The notes under the pieces are model-generated. The model did not search any database. It was not told where the DNA came from and saw nothing but the letters and a program-made list of their open reading frames with translations. Shown one piece after another: positions 1 to 8,929 of a stretch of 64,000 bases of DNA. The stretch covers positions 1,736,001 to 1,800,000 of the forward strand of contig NZ_JNIM01000001.1 of NCBI RefSeq assembly GCF_000702505.1, given 5' to 3'. The DNA is from Thermogemmatispora carboxidivorans (GTDB taxonomy: Bacteria; Chloroflexota; Ktedonobacteria; Ktedonobacterales; Ktedonobacteraceae). The stretch's first letter is position 1. The number at the start of each line of letters is the position of its first letter. The translations under genes were made by a program, and so were the position numbers.

Positions 1-81
1 TCAGAGCGTGCTCCTCTGCCGCCTTCGCTGCCGATAGCCACAATGCTAGCCGCTGTCCCAAAGGCTCTGAGCTGAGATCCT

Positions 82-129
82 GGAGGGAGGGCCGATCTGG
101 TCCAGACCGGCTTCCCTCCGCGCCTTTTT
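82..129 (+). terminator. Rho-independent terminator
   Basis: A long GC-rich inverted repeat (82-119, arms GGAGGGA and TCCCTCC with further pairing inside) is followed by a short T5 tract at 125-129, reading on the plus strand. It would end a plus-strand transcript entering from the left edge. An open frame ending with TGA at 73-75 could be the tail of that gene, but it is too short to identify. The hairpin may also act for the convergent minus-strand gene that ends at 149. Confidence 0.55.
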
Positions 130-148
130 CCCGGCTACGGATAACAGC

Positions 149-1096
149 TCAGGCATGCAGAAGGACAATCTTGCCTGTGACCTCGCCTGTTGCCAACAAC
201 CGATGGGCTTCGGCCACCTCGGTGATCGGCATGACACGCGCTATGATCGGTGAGACTGCCTTCTCTGCAATCAGTTGCAGAATGCGCTGCTCATTGGCAG
301 GAGAGGTGCGCAAAGTGCCGCCGCCAATGACCTTCACTCGCTTGAGGCGCCAGGACTGCGTGTCAACGGTCGAGTGCTGGCCGCCCAGGTTACCGATGAG
401 CACGACACGCCCATCGTTCACACAGGCATCGATGCTGTCCTGTAGAGTAGTACCGACTAATTCAATGACCAGGTTGACGCCGTGGGCGTTGCGCACAACT
501 TGACCGACCTTTTCCTCACGATAGTTGACAATCATGTCGGCCCCAAGGCGGCGCAGCGTCTCAGACTTCTCCGTGTTACTGGCTGTCGTGGTGACCCAGG
601 CGCCAACGTGCCTGGCAAACTGGATGGCCCAGGTTCCAACTCCACTGGCGCCCGCCCAGACGAGCACGCGCTCACCTGCCTTGAGATTGCCCAGATCAAA
701 CAGCGCAGCCCAGGCCGTCGAAGCTGCCAGACCAGCCGCTGCCGCCTGCTCGAAAGAAACATTATCGGGAATACGTACCAGGTGAGAGGCAGGCACCGCG
801 ATCCGGCTGGCATAACCGCCCCCACCACGTGCCTCCGGCGCCCGCGTGGTGAGCACGCGCTCGCCTGCCTTGAAGCCATTGCTCTCCTCAACCACGACAC
901 CCGCCGCCTCTAGACCTGGCGTGTAAGGCAAGCCAGGCACCGGCCTGCTGCCAGCCCGCTGAAAGAGATCCAGACGATTGACGGTCGTCACTTTTACGTC
1001 AACGAGCACTTCGTCTGCTGCGGGAACAGGCTCCGGGACCTCGCGCAGTTCCAAAACTTCGGGCCCGCCGTAACGAGCAAACTGCACAGCTTTCAT
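149..1096 (-). CDS. Zinc-independent MDR family oxidoreductase (quinone oxidoreductase-like)
   Basis: This is a 315-residue medium-chain dehydrogenase/reductase. It has an N-terminal GroES-like domain (MKAVQFARYGGPEVLEL start, PGLEAAGVV motif) and a Rossmann domain with the nucleotide-binding stretch GASGVGTWAIQFA. No structural-zinc cysteine cluster is visible, so it fits the quinone oxidoreductase or enoyl reductase-like branch, which uses NADPH to reduce quinones or activated double bonds. The ATG at 1096 was chosen over a longer frame because family similarity begins there and an AGGAG lies just upstream. It is the last gene of a six-gene minus-strand run that includes other redox enzymes. 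The substrate cannot be deduced. Confidence 0.85.
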   Translation of the reverse strand: MKAVQFARYGGPEVLELREVPEPVPAADEVLVDVKVTTVNRLDLFQRAGSRPVPGLPYTPGLEAAGVVVEESNGFKAGERVLTTRAPEARGGGGYASRIAVPASHLVRIPDNVSFEQAAAAGLAASTAWAALFDLGNLKAGERVLVWAGASGVGTWAIQFARHVGAWVTTTASNTEKSETLRRLGADMIVNYREEKVGQVVRNAHGVNLVIELVGTTLQDSIDACVNDGRVVLIGNLGGQHSTVDTQSWRLKRVKVIGGGTLRTSPANEQRILQLIAEKAVSPIIARVMPITEVAEAHRLLATGEVTGKIVLLHA

Positions 1097-1269
1097 GGCG
1101 ATGTCTTTTGCTCCTCGCTTCTCATGAATTGTCAGGATGTGTTGCTCCTGGCTTGATATATTGTATCCATTCCGTCTGGCGGCTGGCAAAGCCAGGAAGA
1201 AGACTATTGCCATCGATCAAGCAGCCAGCCCAATCGCCATAGATCCAAGTAGCAGGACGGAGGAAGCGC

Positions 1270-2355
1270 TTAGACCCCTACCGACTCTTCCTGCAGGAGC
1301 TGCATGGCGTGGCGCAAAATCTCTCTGGCATCGCCCAAAAGCCCGAGATCGGCCAGGGCAAAGATCGGCGCATTGCGATCGGGATTGATGGCCACAACGG
1401 TCTGAGCCTCCCGAATGCCGCTGGTGTGTTGGGCTGCACCCGAAATACCGCAGGCGATGTACAGCCTTGGACTGACACTTTTGCCGGTCGCGCCGATCTG
1501 GCGCTCTGGCTCAACCCAACCACGATCGGTGGCCACGCGACTGGCCCCCACGGCGGCACCTAGCAGACGGGCAAAGGCGGCCAGCTCGGCAAAGCCCTCG
1601 CGACCAACACCCCGACCGCCAGCGACAATCTTCTCGGCAGCTTCTAGCTCTACTTCCTCCGCTGAGGGGGCCTCGATCCCAAGGTGCTGCAGAGACGGGT
1701 TCCGCTCCTCGAAGGCAAGCGAAGGCTGGTAGGTGATCACCTCTGGCATGGGCAGCCCTACTGCTGGAGAGCCGGTCATCGGCGGTGTCCCTCGCGTGCC
1801 TGGCGCGAAGGTCACCAGAGCCGGCTGTCTCCCCAGCCGAGTACGCGTCTGGACGTACGCCCGCCCTCCATACAGGGCTCGCAGTGCCAGCAAGGCCTCC
1901 TGCTCCAGAGCAAAACGCAGGCAGCGCGCCACAAAAGGCAGCCCAAGCTGCGCTGCCAGGCGCGGGGCCCAGTCCTGGCCATTGACAGTGGCGCTGGTCA
2001 CGATCAACGCCGGCGTGCGCTCCCGGATCAGCCAGCTCAGCGCTGCAACATAGCCCTCGGTTGTGTAACGTCCCAGTGCTGGATGCTCCAGCACATACAA
2101 GCGTTCGGGCACAACAGCCTTGAAAAATGGCACTGTGCTCTTCTCTACAGGGGAAGAAAGAGGAGCGCGTAGCTGCACCGCACAAAGCTGCAGTTGGCCA
2201 GGATATTGCGCGGCAACCTCCTTTGCCTCTGCCAGCACCTCCTGATTGTACTCAGGAGGCAGGCCCTCTTGTTCCTGTAGCACGACCCAAAGTTCGGCCA
2301 CACTCTCACCTCGCATGAACACCGCATCGTCTGCAGCGTTGTTGATGAGACTCAC
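1270..2355 (-). CDS. etfA: Electron transfer flavoprotein alpha subunit
   Basis: This is the FAD-binding subunit of an electron transfer flavoprotein, which passes electrons from acyl-CoA-type or other flavin dehydrogenases to the quinone pool. The N-terminal ETF domain starts at the AELWVVLQE segment. The C-terminal FAD domain carries the recognisable GRGVG, GASR, IGATGKSVSP, YIACGISGAAQH and VAINPD motifs. The GTG at 2355 lies 8 bases after the stop of the upstream glucoamylase gene, which suggests coupling; an internal ATG at 2316 is the alternative. No etfB is found in the window, which is odd because the two subunits are normally encoded side by side. The neighbours include two FadH/OYE-type flavoproteins that could use it as partner (inference). 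Confidence 0.88.
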   Translation of the reverse strand: MSLINNAADDAVFMRGESVAELWVVLQEQEGLPPEYNQEVLAEAKEVAAQYPGQLQLCAVQLRAPLSSPVEKSTVPFFKAVVPERLYVLEHPALGRYTTEGYVAALSWLIRERTPALIVTSATVNGQDWAPRLAAQLGLPFVARCLRFALEQEALLALRALYGGRAYVQTRTRLGRQPALVTFAPGTRGTPPMTGSPAVGLPMPEVITYQPSLAFEERNPSLQHLGIEAPSAEEVELEAAEKIVAGGRGVGREGFAELAAFARLLGAAVGASRVATDRGWVEPERQIGATGKSVSPRLYIACGISGAAQHTSGIREAQTVVAINPDRNAPIFALADLGLLGDAREILRHAMQLLQEESVGV

Positions 2356-2363
2356 TCGTTCTC

Positions 2364-4523
2364 TCAAGCCTCTCCAGGCGCAGGAGCCTGGAGCCGGCCC
2401 CTGGCTCTCAGCACCTGAGTGACCAGCACAAACATAGCATGGGACCAACCAAGGGGCATAATCCAGCAAGGCTGGCCATCCTGGCGACTGACTTGCTCGG
2501 CGAGCAGATCGAGGGGCGTGCGATGTTCAACGGCCCAACGATAGAGCTGCTCGGCTTCGGCAAGGTTTCCCGTCAGAGCCTCATACCAGGCCAGCCAGAG
2601 GGTGCAAAGTATCCAGGGGTTGCCCCCGCGATAGCTATCTCCCTGGTAACGTAGGATGCCACCGACAGGACTGCGCAGCCGCTCGGCAATAGCTCTGGCT
2701 GTGGCCTGCAGCCGGGGGTCAGTCGGACCAAAGACACCGCAGGGAACCGCCAGCCCCAGGATCGAGATATCGAGCGTTGGATCGCTACGGCGTGCGCGCC
2801 AGCGTCGACCCCGGATCGTAATCGCGACCTCATCGGCTGTCAGGGCTGTTGTTTCGTGGCCTTCCAGCGGAGCCACTTTCAAGCGCCCGCCGCGTAGGAA
2901 GTGTCCTGCGGCTTCGCTCCACAGATGCTGCTCAATGGCCTGCTTTAAGCGCGCAGCAGCTTCCTGCCACTGCTGCGCCTCGGCCTCTGTGCCTAAGAGC
3001 CTGGCAAGACGGGCCAGGGCGGCAAAACCGGCCCAGGTCGTGGCACAGGCATAGGTGCTGATACCGTCGAACTCCTCCCAGAGATCCTTCGTGATCGGCG
3101 CCAGACCCGTCTCCGGGTCCAGCTCGCGCAGCATATAGCTGCCGGCCTGTTTCAGTGCCGGCCAGACTGAGCGAGCGTACTCTACATCCCCAGTCAGATC
3201 TACATGCTGGCCCAGGGCCCAGACAAAGATACCGATCTCATCAAACTGAATCAGGCCCCAGGTTGGTGCCAGGTTCCCCTGGGTATCATAGCGCTGGTAC
3301 CAGCAGCCAGAGGCCTCCTGCGTCCGTAAGGCCCAGTCAAAGAAGGCCCGGGCGCGCTCGTGCTCACCGGCCACATCGAGGGCATGGGCATTATAGGCCC
3401 CATCGCGTAGCCAGCACATCCCGTAGCCTCCACTAGAACGAAAAGTTGGGTCCATCTCTGGAGCTGCAAGAATAGCTCCCGTATCCCGATCGCTCAGCAA
3501 GTGCAGCACCATCAGCGAACGCTCGTAGAGTCGACTAATCTCATCGTTCACACTACTGAGCGTAAACCGCGCGCAGCGCTGTTGCCAATAGGTGAGCGTC
3601 TCCTCAAGCAACTGGCTGCTGTGGCCTCGCTGCTGGATCAGAGTGGTGCGCACTGCCTCCAAGGTACGACCGAAAGAGAGGAGCAGGGCACCGCTGCGGC
3701 TGGCCCCGGGAGGCAGCTCACCGAGATGATGCTGCAGAGCCGCTGCCACCTGACCGACGGCAAACTCCTGGCGGCTGTAGCGCTGCTCAGCGGCCATCTG
3801 GAAGGCCACATCGACGACTCCGGGGCGGCTCTGCTCGCAGGCAAAACCTGTCACGGGCCAATCGCTGCCCAGGGCCAGATAGCGATCAGCATGGAAGAAC
3901 GTGAGCAGCTCCGTCTCAGGATCGTACCAGGCGCAGTTACCTGCCGGGCGCAGGTCGATGTCAATAGCAGCGTAGGTGACCAGGCCGCAGCGAAGCGTCT
4001 CCTGACCCTGATTAACCAGGCGCAGCTCAATTACCAGGAGATCGCGCTCAGGATGGACGGCGAGGCGTCGCTCAAGGGCCAGCCCAAGGTGGGGCTGCAT
4101 CGAGCGAACGCTCACCACTGCGCTGGCTGGCAGATACCGCAGCTCGTGCGACCAACCTTCTTCAGCGAACCAGCTCACCTGCGGCGCTTGGCCTTCGCGC
4201 TCGACCTGTACTCCCTGGAGCAGAGAACGCACATGAGGGCCACCATCGATATGCGGATAAAAACATTGCACGGGGGTCGCGCTCTCATCCAGACAAACGA
4301 GCAAGTGGCCATTGCCAAGGAGCGCGCTATAGAGCCAGGCCAGGCTCAAGGCCCATTCTGGGGGAAGAGGAGGAACGCTTGCACGCCGGGTGGGCGGCTC
4401 CATCAGGTAGCTAGCATTGATGCCAGCGCTCAACTGAGCGGCCAGATCAGACGGAGATGACCCGGCAGCCTGGGTCTGCCTTCCCTGTTCTTCTAATGAA
4501 AAGGAAGAGCGCTCAACAGACAT
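2364..4523 (-). CDS. Glycoside hydrolase family 15 protein (glucoamylase-like)
   Basis: The 719-residue protein has the bacterial GH15 layout: an N-terminal beta-sandwich domain (roughly the first 270 residues) and a C-terminal (alpha/alpha)6 barrel. Barrel motifs seen are YGMCWLRDGAY, QFDEIGIFVWAL, LWEEFDG (probable general acid region) and AEQV followed by PLGWSHAMF (probable general base and C-terminal signature). The family releases glucose from the non-reducing ends of alpha-glucans; some members act on trehalose or glucoside conjugates. There is no signal peptide, so it is cytoplasmic. The ATG at 4523 has a GGAG 10 bases upstream. Together with the phosphorylase at 8930-11491 it points to intracellular glycogen or maltodextrin breakdown. 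Confidence 0.88.
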   Translation of the reverse strand: MSVERSSFSLEEQGRQTQAAGSSPSDLAAQLSAGINASYLMEPPTRRASVPPLPPEWALSLAWLYSALLGNGHLLVCLDESATPVQCFYPHIDGGPHVRSLLQGVQVEREGQAPQVSWFAEEGWSHELRYLPASAVVSVRSMQPHLGLALERRLAVHPERDLLVIELRLVNQGQETLRCGLVTYAAIDIDLRPAGNCAWYDPETELLTFFHADRYLALGSDWPVTGFACEQSRPGVVDVAFQMAAEQRYSRQEFAVGQVAAALQHHLGELPPGASRSGALLLSFGRTLEAVRTTLIQQRGHSSQLLEETLTYWQQRCARFTLSSVNDEISRLYERSLMVLHLLSDRDTGAILAAPEMDPTFRSSGGYGMCWLRDGAYNAHALDVAGEHERARAFFDWALRTQEASGCWYQRYDTQGNLAPTWGLIQFDEIGIFVWALGQHVDLTGDVEYARSVWPALKQAGSYMLRELDPETGLAPITKDLWEEFDGISTYACATTWAGFAALARLARLLGTEAEAQQWQEAAARLKQAIEQHLWSEAAGHFLRGGRLKVAPLEGHETTALTADEVAITIRGRRWRARRSDPTLDISILGLAVPCGVFGPTDPRLQATARAIAERLRSPVGGILRYQGDSYRGGNPWILCTLWLAWYEALTGNLAEAEQLYRWAVEHRTPLDLLAEQVSRQDGQPCWIMPLGWSHAMFVLVTQVLRARGRLQAPAPGEA

Positions 4524-4654
4524 ACCTACTCCACAAACAGCGTTTGGCCTTGGACCCACCGCTGGCTGAAGGCCAGGCTACTCGCCAGCAGGAGCCAGGA
4601 GGACGCTGAGTTCCTGGCGCCGCGCCCTCGCTTCAGCACGGCGGGTTTCCTTGT

Positions 4655-4682
4655 ATTGTAGCATCTAAGGCGAAATCGGCAA
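4655..4682 (-). promoter_or_regulatory. Sigma-70-type promoter before GH15-etfA
   Basis: On the minus strand TTGCCG (4677-4682) and TACAAT (4655-4660) are separated by 16 bases, in the 200-base gap before the glucoamylase gene. It could start a separate GH15-etfA-MDR transcript. Confidence 0.5.
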
Positions 4683-4724
4683 GCCTCTGAACCTACTCCG
4701 AGCCAAGAGAAACCAACGCCGTCC

Positions 4725-6731
4725 TCACTCACCATCGACAGGAGCCAGACCCTCCAGCCTCAATGCCCGCCCAAGGCGCTCCCCATCGAGGATAGCGTGC
4801 TCCACACGCCGTGGTGCTAGACAGTCTCCCACACGGTACAGATGAGCAACGCGCCCCTTGAGGTCCTGATAGAGGGCCTCATCGGCGACCTGGGGAGCAA
4901 CCACGACCACCAGCGCCAGCTCATCAATGGTGCGAGCCTGACCAGTATAGTTATTGACAATGGTCGCTCCTCCGGGGTGCAGGGACGCCAGATAGTGATG
5001 TGGGGTGAAGAGCGCCCCGTGGGCCAGCATACGCCGATACCATAGCTCGATATCCAGGGTCACGCTCAGATCGCCGCCTACATAGAACTGCGGCGTCACC
5101 ACCTCAACCTGACAACCGCGCTCTGCTAACAGCTCTGCCACGCTGGTCGCCTGATGGAAGCCGACCTGATCGTAGACCAGAACGCGCTGGCCGGCAGCCG
5201 CCGTCTTCTCTCCCAGAAGCACCTGCCAGGGATTGGCCACGTGAGGCAGATCGCCGCCCGGCACTGGAACTGGCCCCGGGCGCGAGCCGGTGGCAATGAT
5301 CACCGCGTCCGCCTGCTCTCTCAGAACAGAGTCGACGTCAACCTCGGTGCCTGTGATCACCTCAACACCCACCTCGGCCAGCTCGCGCTGGAGATTCCGA
5401 GCCGCATCGCCGAACTCAACGCGGCCCGGCACTCGCACGATAAGATTGATCTGGCCCCCCGTCTCTGGCTGGCGCTCATACAAACGTACCTGGCCTCCGC
5501 GTTGCGCAATCACTTTGGCCGCCTGCATGCCTGCTGGTCCACCGCCCACGACAAGCACTCGCGGGCGACGAACCCTGCTCCGCAGAGGGGGCCGTGAGGG
5601 TAGGGGCCGGAAACGTAGCTCGTTCCCAGTGGCTGGCGTCTGGATACAGCCCAGGCTGAGATTCAGCCCCATCCGTCCGATGCAATACTGGTTACAAGAG
5701 ATGCAAAGGCGGATACTCTCACTATGTCCCTCGCGCGCCTTGCGGGCAAAAGCGGGATCGCAAATCTGACCACGCACCACATCGACCATGTCGGCCAGCC
5801 CTTCACGCAGAATGCGCTCCGCCTGGACGGGGTCCTTGATGCGTCCGGTACAAAAGACAGGGAGCTGCACGACCTCGCGCAGGCCCGCCGAGACGAAGAG
5901 CTGGTAGCCGGGCGGCGTATGCATCGACCCCTCAACCATATAGAGGTTATGGAATTCGCCGATGCTCGTATTAATGAAGTCGAGCTGTCCGGTAGCCTCC
6001 AGGCGCAGGGCGATCTCGCGCACATCGGTGAAAGTCAGACCGCTGGGAATCAGCTCGTCGCCGCAGAGGCGAATCCCCAGGGGAAAATCGCGACCGACCT
6101 CGGCGCGGATGGCCTCAATGACCTCCAGTACGAAGCGCAGGCGATTCTCCAGCGAGCCACCGTAAGCATCCTGGCGGCGATTGTAGTAAGGAGAGAGAAA
6201 TTGGCGGATGAGGGAGCTATGCGAGGCTTGCAATTCGGCCCCATCGAAGCCGCCCTCCCGCACATGGCGAGCCACCAGAGCGTAGCCACGCACGATCTCG
6301 GCGATCTCCTCGGCCTCGATCTCCTTACACATCTCGCGGTGGATCGGATCGACCAGCGGCGACGGGCCGAGCACGGGGCGGCGCGAGTAGATACTGCTCG
6401 CCTGCATTCCATTGTGATTCAATTGGGCAAAGATGCGTGTCCCATAGTCGTGAACGGCGCGCGTTAGACGGCGATAGGCGGGAACGACCTGCGGATCGAA
6501 GCCGTGGATCAATTTCTGATAGGCCCAGTCGCTGGGATGGACCGATTGCTCCTCGGTAATGATCAAGCCGCAGCCGCCGCGGGCGCGCTCAACGTAATAA
6601 GCGGTCAAGCGCGGGCCGGGCTGATTCTCCTCGGCCAGATTCGTCAAATGGGCAGCGAAGACGATGCGGTTGGGGATCACCACTGTGCCAATGCGCAGCG
6701 GCGTAAATAAATACTGAAACTGGCCAGCCAT
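4725..6731 (-). CDS. FadH/OYE family flavoprotein oxidoreductase (mycofactocin-type 2)
   Basis: This 668-residue protein has the 2,4-dienoyl-CoA reductase architecture. An FMN-binding TIM barrel (about 1-335) holds QLNHNG and YGGSLENR. A 4Fe-4S cluster site CISCNQYC follows at 343-350, with a fourth Cys at 362. The C-terminal half is an FAD/NAD(P) domain starting at VVGGGPAG (396-401). FMN, FAD and one iron-sulphur cluster are therefore expected, reducing a conjugated double bond with NAD(P)H. The NRIVFAAHLTNLAE start and ITEEQSVHPSD motif recall the FadH/OYE type found beside mycofactocin genes (TIGR03997 as I recall it). AGGAGG lies 8 bases before the ATG. It is paired with the paralogue at 6810-8834. 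The substrate is unknown. Confidence 0.85.
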   Translation of the reverse strand: MAGQFQYLFTPLRIGTVVIPNRIVFAAHLTNLAEENQPGPRLTAYYVERARGGCGLIITEEQSVHPSDWAYQKLIHGFDPQVVPAYRRLTRAVHDYGTRIFAQLNHNGMQASSIYSRRPVLGPSPLVDPIHREMCKEIEAEEIAEIVRGYALVARHVREGGFDGAELQASHSSLIRQFLSPYYNRRQDAYGGSLENRLRFVLEVIEAIRAEVGRDFPLGIRLCGDELIPSGLTFTDVREIALRLEATGQLDFINTSIGEFHNLYMVEGSMHTPPGYQLFVSAGLREVVQLPVFCTGRIKDPVQAERILREGLADMVDVVRGQICDPAFARKAREGHSESIRLCISCNQYCIGRMGLNLSLGCIQTPATGNELRFRPLPSRPPLRSRVRRPRVLVVGGGPAGMQAAKVIAQRGGQVRLYERQPETGGQINLIVRVPGRVEFGDAARNLQRELAEVGVEVITGTEVDVDSVLREQADAVIIATGSRPGPVPVPGGDLPHVANPWQVLLGEKTAAAGQRVLVYDQVGFHQATSVAELLAERGCQVEVVTPQFYVGGDLSVTLDIELWYRRMLAHGALFTPHHYLASLHPGGATIVNNYTGQARTIDELALVVVVAPQVADEALYQDLKGRVAHLYRVGDCLAPRRVEHAILDGERLGRALRLEGLAPVDGE

Positions 6732-6809
6732 CGGCGGAGCCTCCTGTGCTGCTCAGGCGCATGCTTGCCTGCTCTCTGCTACACTTGTGCGCGAGTGGGC
6801 TGCTGACGC

Positions 6810-8834
6810 TCAGGCCCAGAAGCCGGCCTGGCGCCCCTCAGCGATTGCCTGCTCGATGCGGCGGGGCGCAACGCAGTCGCCGGCGCGGCGCAGGCGGGCG
6901 AGGCGCCCTTTCAAGGCAAAGTAGAGATCCTGGTCGGGCTGCTCATAGACCCCCAGCACGACCATATCGGCGGGCAGGGCGCGCTCTGCCAGAGCGAAGC
7001 GCTCGCGCACGACCACCTGTCCGGGCTCAATGCGCACTGCGCTGGTATGGGGGGTCATGACCACCCCATGAGGAAGCACCCGTCCCAGCCAGGCTGGCAG
7101 ATCGTGGGTAGCGACCAGATCGCGCCCGACGTACCAGTCTTCGGTCACGATCTCAATCTGCCATCCCTCATTGGCCAGCAGCTCCACCGTTGAGAGCACG
7201 CCATGTGAGGCCGTCTCATCGATCACGACGGCTCGCTGGCCAGGCCCAGGCACTCGTTCACCCTGCAGGATACGGCGCACATCCAGCACGTGGGGGAGAT
7301 CATGGCCAGGAATCGGCAGCAGCCCCTGGCCCGCTTTCGCACCTGTGGCCACGAGCACTGCGCCAGGGCGCTGCTCCAGGAGCCAGTTGGCGTTTACGGT
7401 GATGCCGGTGCGCAGCTCGACCCCTAGACGCTCGCATTCGCTCACCAGATAATCGATGATGCGGCGCAGTGAGGTGCGTCCTGGCGCTCGTGCAGCCAGA
7501 GCGACCGCCCCGCCTGGCTCCGGCTCGCGCTCAAAGATTACAACCCGTCGCCCGCGTAGGGCGGCGGTGCGCGCCGCTTCCAAGCCTGCCGGACCAGCCC
7601 CCACGACAACAAAGGCTTCGCTTAGCGAGGGCGTCTTGCTTGGAGAAAGTTGGCTCTGGCTCTGGCGGCCTGCTGCAGGCGGCTCGCTGCCCGGGGAGAG
7701 AGAAGCAGGCCAGGGATGCAGAACATCGGGGTTAACATTGCAGCTGAGAGCCGCATTGAGCAGGCCACGTACCTGGCAGCCCTGGTTACAGGCCAGGCAA
7801 GGTCGCACACGCTCCGCCTGGCCCTCTTGAGCCAGACGCGGCAAGGTGGGATCGGCGATCAGGGGCCGAATCATCTCGACTCCATCAGCCTGGCCTGCCG
7901 CAATAATTGCCTCCGCCTGCTCGGCGTCCATAATGCGGCCAGCGGCAAACACAGGAATAGCGACCGCCTCCTTCACGGCTGCCGCTAGCGCGACTGTATA
8001 ACCGGGGGCGACATGCATTGAAGCGTGGAAAGGAAACAGGTGGGTGCTCAAGATGCTACCCATCGTCACCGTCAGATAGTGCACCCGACCTGTCTCAGCT
8101 AAACGGCGCGCAATCTCGACCCCCTGCTCCGGGGTAAGCCCGGCCCACGGTGCCAGCTCATCGACACAGAGACGCACCCCAAGAACAAAGCGTCCCTGCA
8201 GGACGGCGGCCACGGCTTCGATGGTCTCCTGCAGGAAGCGCAGACGGTTTTCCAGCGATCCCCCATAAGCGTCACTGCGCTGATTAGTCAGTGGCGACAG
8301 GAACTGACGCAGCAGCGAGCGATCGGCGACTTGCAGCTCTATCCCGTCGGCCTCGCCGCGCGCAGCGTGCTGGGCAACCAGAGCGAAGCCGGCGATCACT
8401 GCGCGAATATCCTCCAGCTCCATTGCCTTGGGCACCTCGCGCGTAGCCACATCGGGCACGGCAGAGGGGGCCCACAGCTCGCGCTGATGATGATCACTTA
8501 CTCCCTGCTGACCATTATGGTTCAGCTGCACCAGAGTCAACGCTCCAGCGGCGCGCACACGAGCACTCACCCTGGCCAGAGCCGCTGGCGTTTCGGGCAA
8601 GTAACCAAGGAGGGCAGCCTCGTAGGGCTGATCGGAGGGATGCACGATGTGCTCCTCCAGCACGATGCTACCAACACCTCCTTCGGCCCGACTGGCGTAG
8701 TAGTCGCTGTGCTGCTCACTCAGCAAATGCTGGCGGGCGAAGTTGGTCGTGTGGCTCCCAAAAATCAGGCGATTGCGCGCCTCGCGCGGCCCAATGCTAA
8801 GGGGTTGAAACAGTTGAGCGTACATGCTTCTCAT
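6810..8834 (-). CDS. FadH/OYE family flavoprotein oxidoreductase (mycofactocin-type 1)
   Basis: This is a paralogue of the next gene downstream with the same layout: an OYE-like FMN barrel (QLNHNG, YGGSLENR), the 4Fe-4S motif CLACNQGC with a fourth Cys 12 residues on, and an FAD/NAD(P)-binding module (VVGAGPAGLEAARTA). The two genes are 78 bases apart and probably co-transcribed, and the two proteins are clearly diverged rather than a recent duplication. The ATG at 8834 gives a start matching family members; a GTG at 8864 and an ATG at 8825 are alternatives, with AGAGGAG lying between. An NAD(P)H-dependent reductase role is known for the family; the substrate and any link to mycofactocin are inference. 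Confidence 0.85.
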   Translation of the reverse strand: MRSMYAQLFQPLSIGPREARNRLIFGSHTTNFARQHLLSEQHSDYYASRAEGGVGSIVLEEHIVHPSDQPYEAALLGYLPETPAALARVSARVRAAGALTLVQLNHNGQQGVSDHHQRELWAPSAVPDVATREVPKAMELEDIRAVIAGFALVAQHAARGEADGIELQVADRSLLRQFLSPLTNQRSDAYGGSLENRLRFLQETIEAVAAVLQGRFVLGVRLCVDELAPWAGLTPEQGVEIARRLAETGRVHYLTVTMGSILSTHLFPFHASMHVAPGYTVALAAAVKEAVAIPVFAAGRIMDAEQAEAIIAAGQADGVEMIRPLIADPTLPRLAQEGQAERVRPCLACNQGCQVRGLLNAALSCNVNPDVLHPWPASLSPGSEPPAAGRQSQSQLSPSKTPSLSEAFVVVGAGPAGLEAARTAALRGRRVVIFEREPEPGGAVALAARAPGRTSLRRIIDYLVSECERLGVELRTGITVNANWLLEQRPGAVLVATGAKAGQGLLPIPGHDLPHVLDVRRILQGERVPGPGQRAVVIDETASHGVLSTVELLANEGWQIEIVTEDWYVGRDLVATHDLPAWLGRVLPHGVVMTPHTSAVRIEPGQVVVRERFALAERALPADMVVLGVYEQPDQDLYFALKGRLARLRRAGDCVAPRRIEQAIAEGRQAGFWA

Positions 8835-8929
8835 GGCGTAGGGCGGATTCTCCTCTAGCGGCACTGCCAGCGCCGCCCGTTTTCATTGACCAAAGAGACC
8901 AGGCAGATTGACGACTCAGGCCCCAAGCC

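Noticed and set aside
1..75. Possible tail of a plus-strand gene ending in TGA at 73-75
   Set aside because: Only about 24 codons are visible and none is recognisable; it may be chance. Only the terminator behind it is reported.
4526..4735. Short peptide gene between the flavoprotein and glucoamylase genes, checked as a mycofactocin precursor
   Set aside because: No C-terminal Gly-Val-Tyr-type ending typical of MftA is present and the frame overlaps regulatory sequence.
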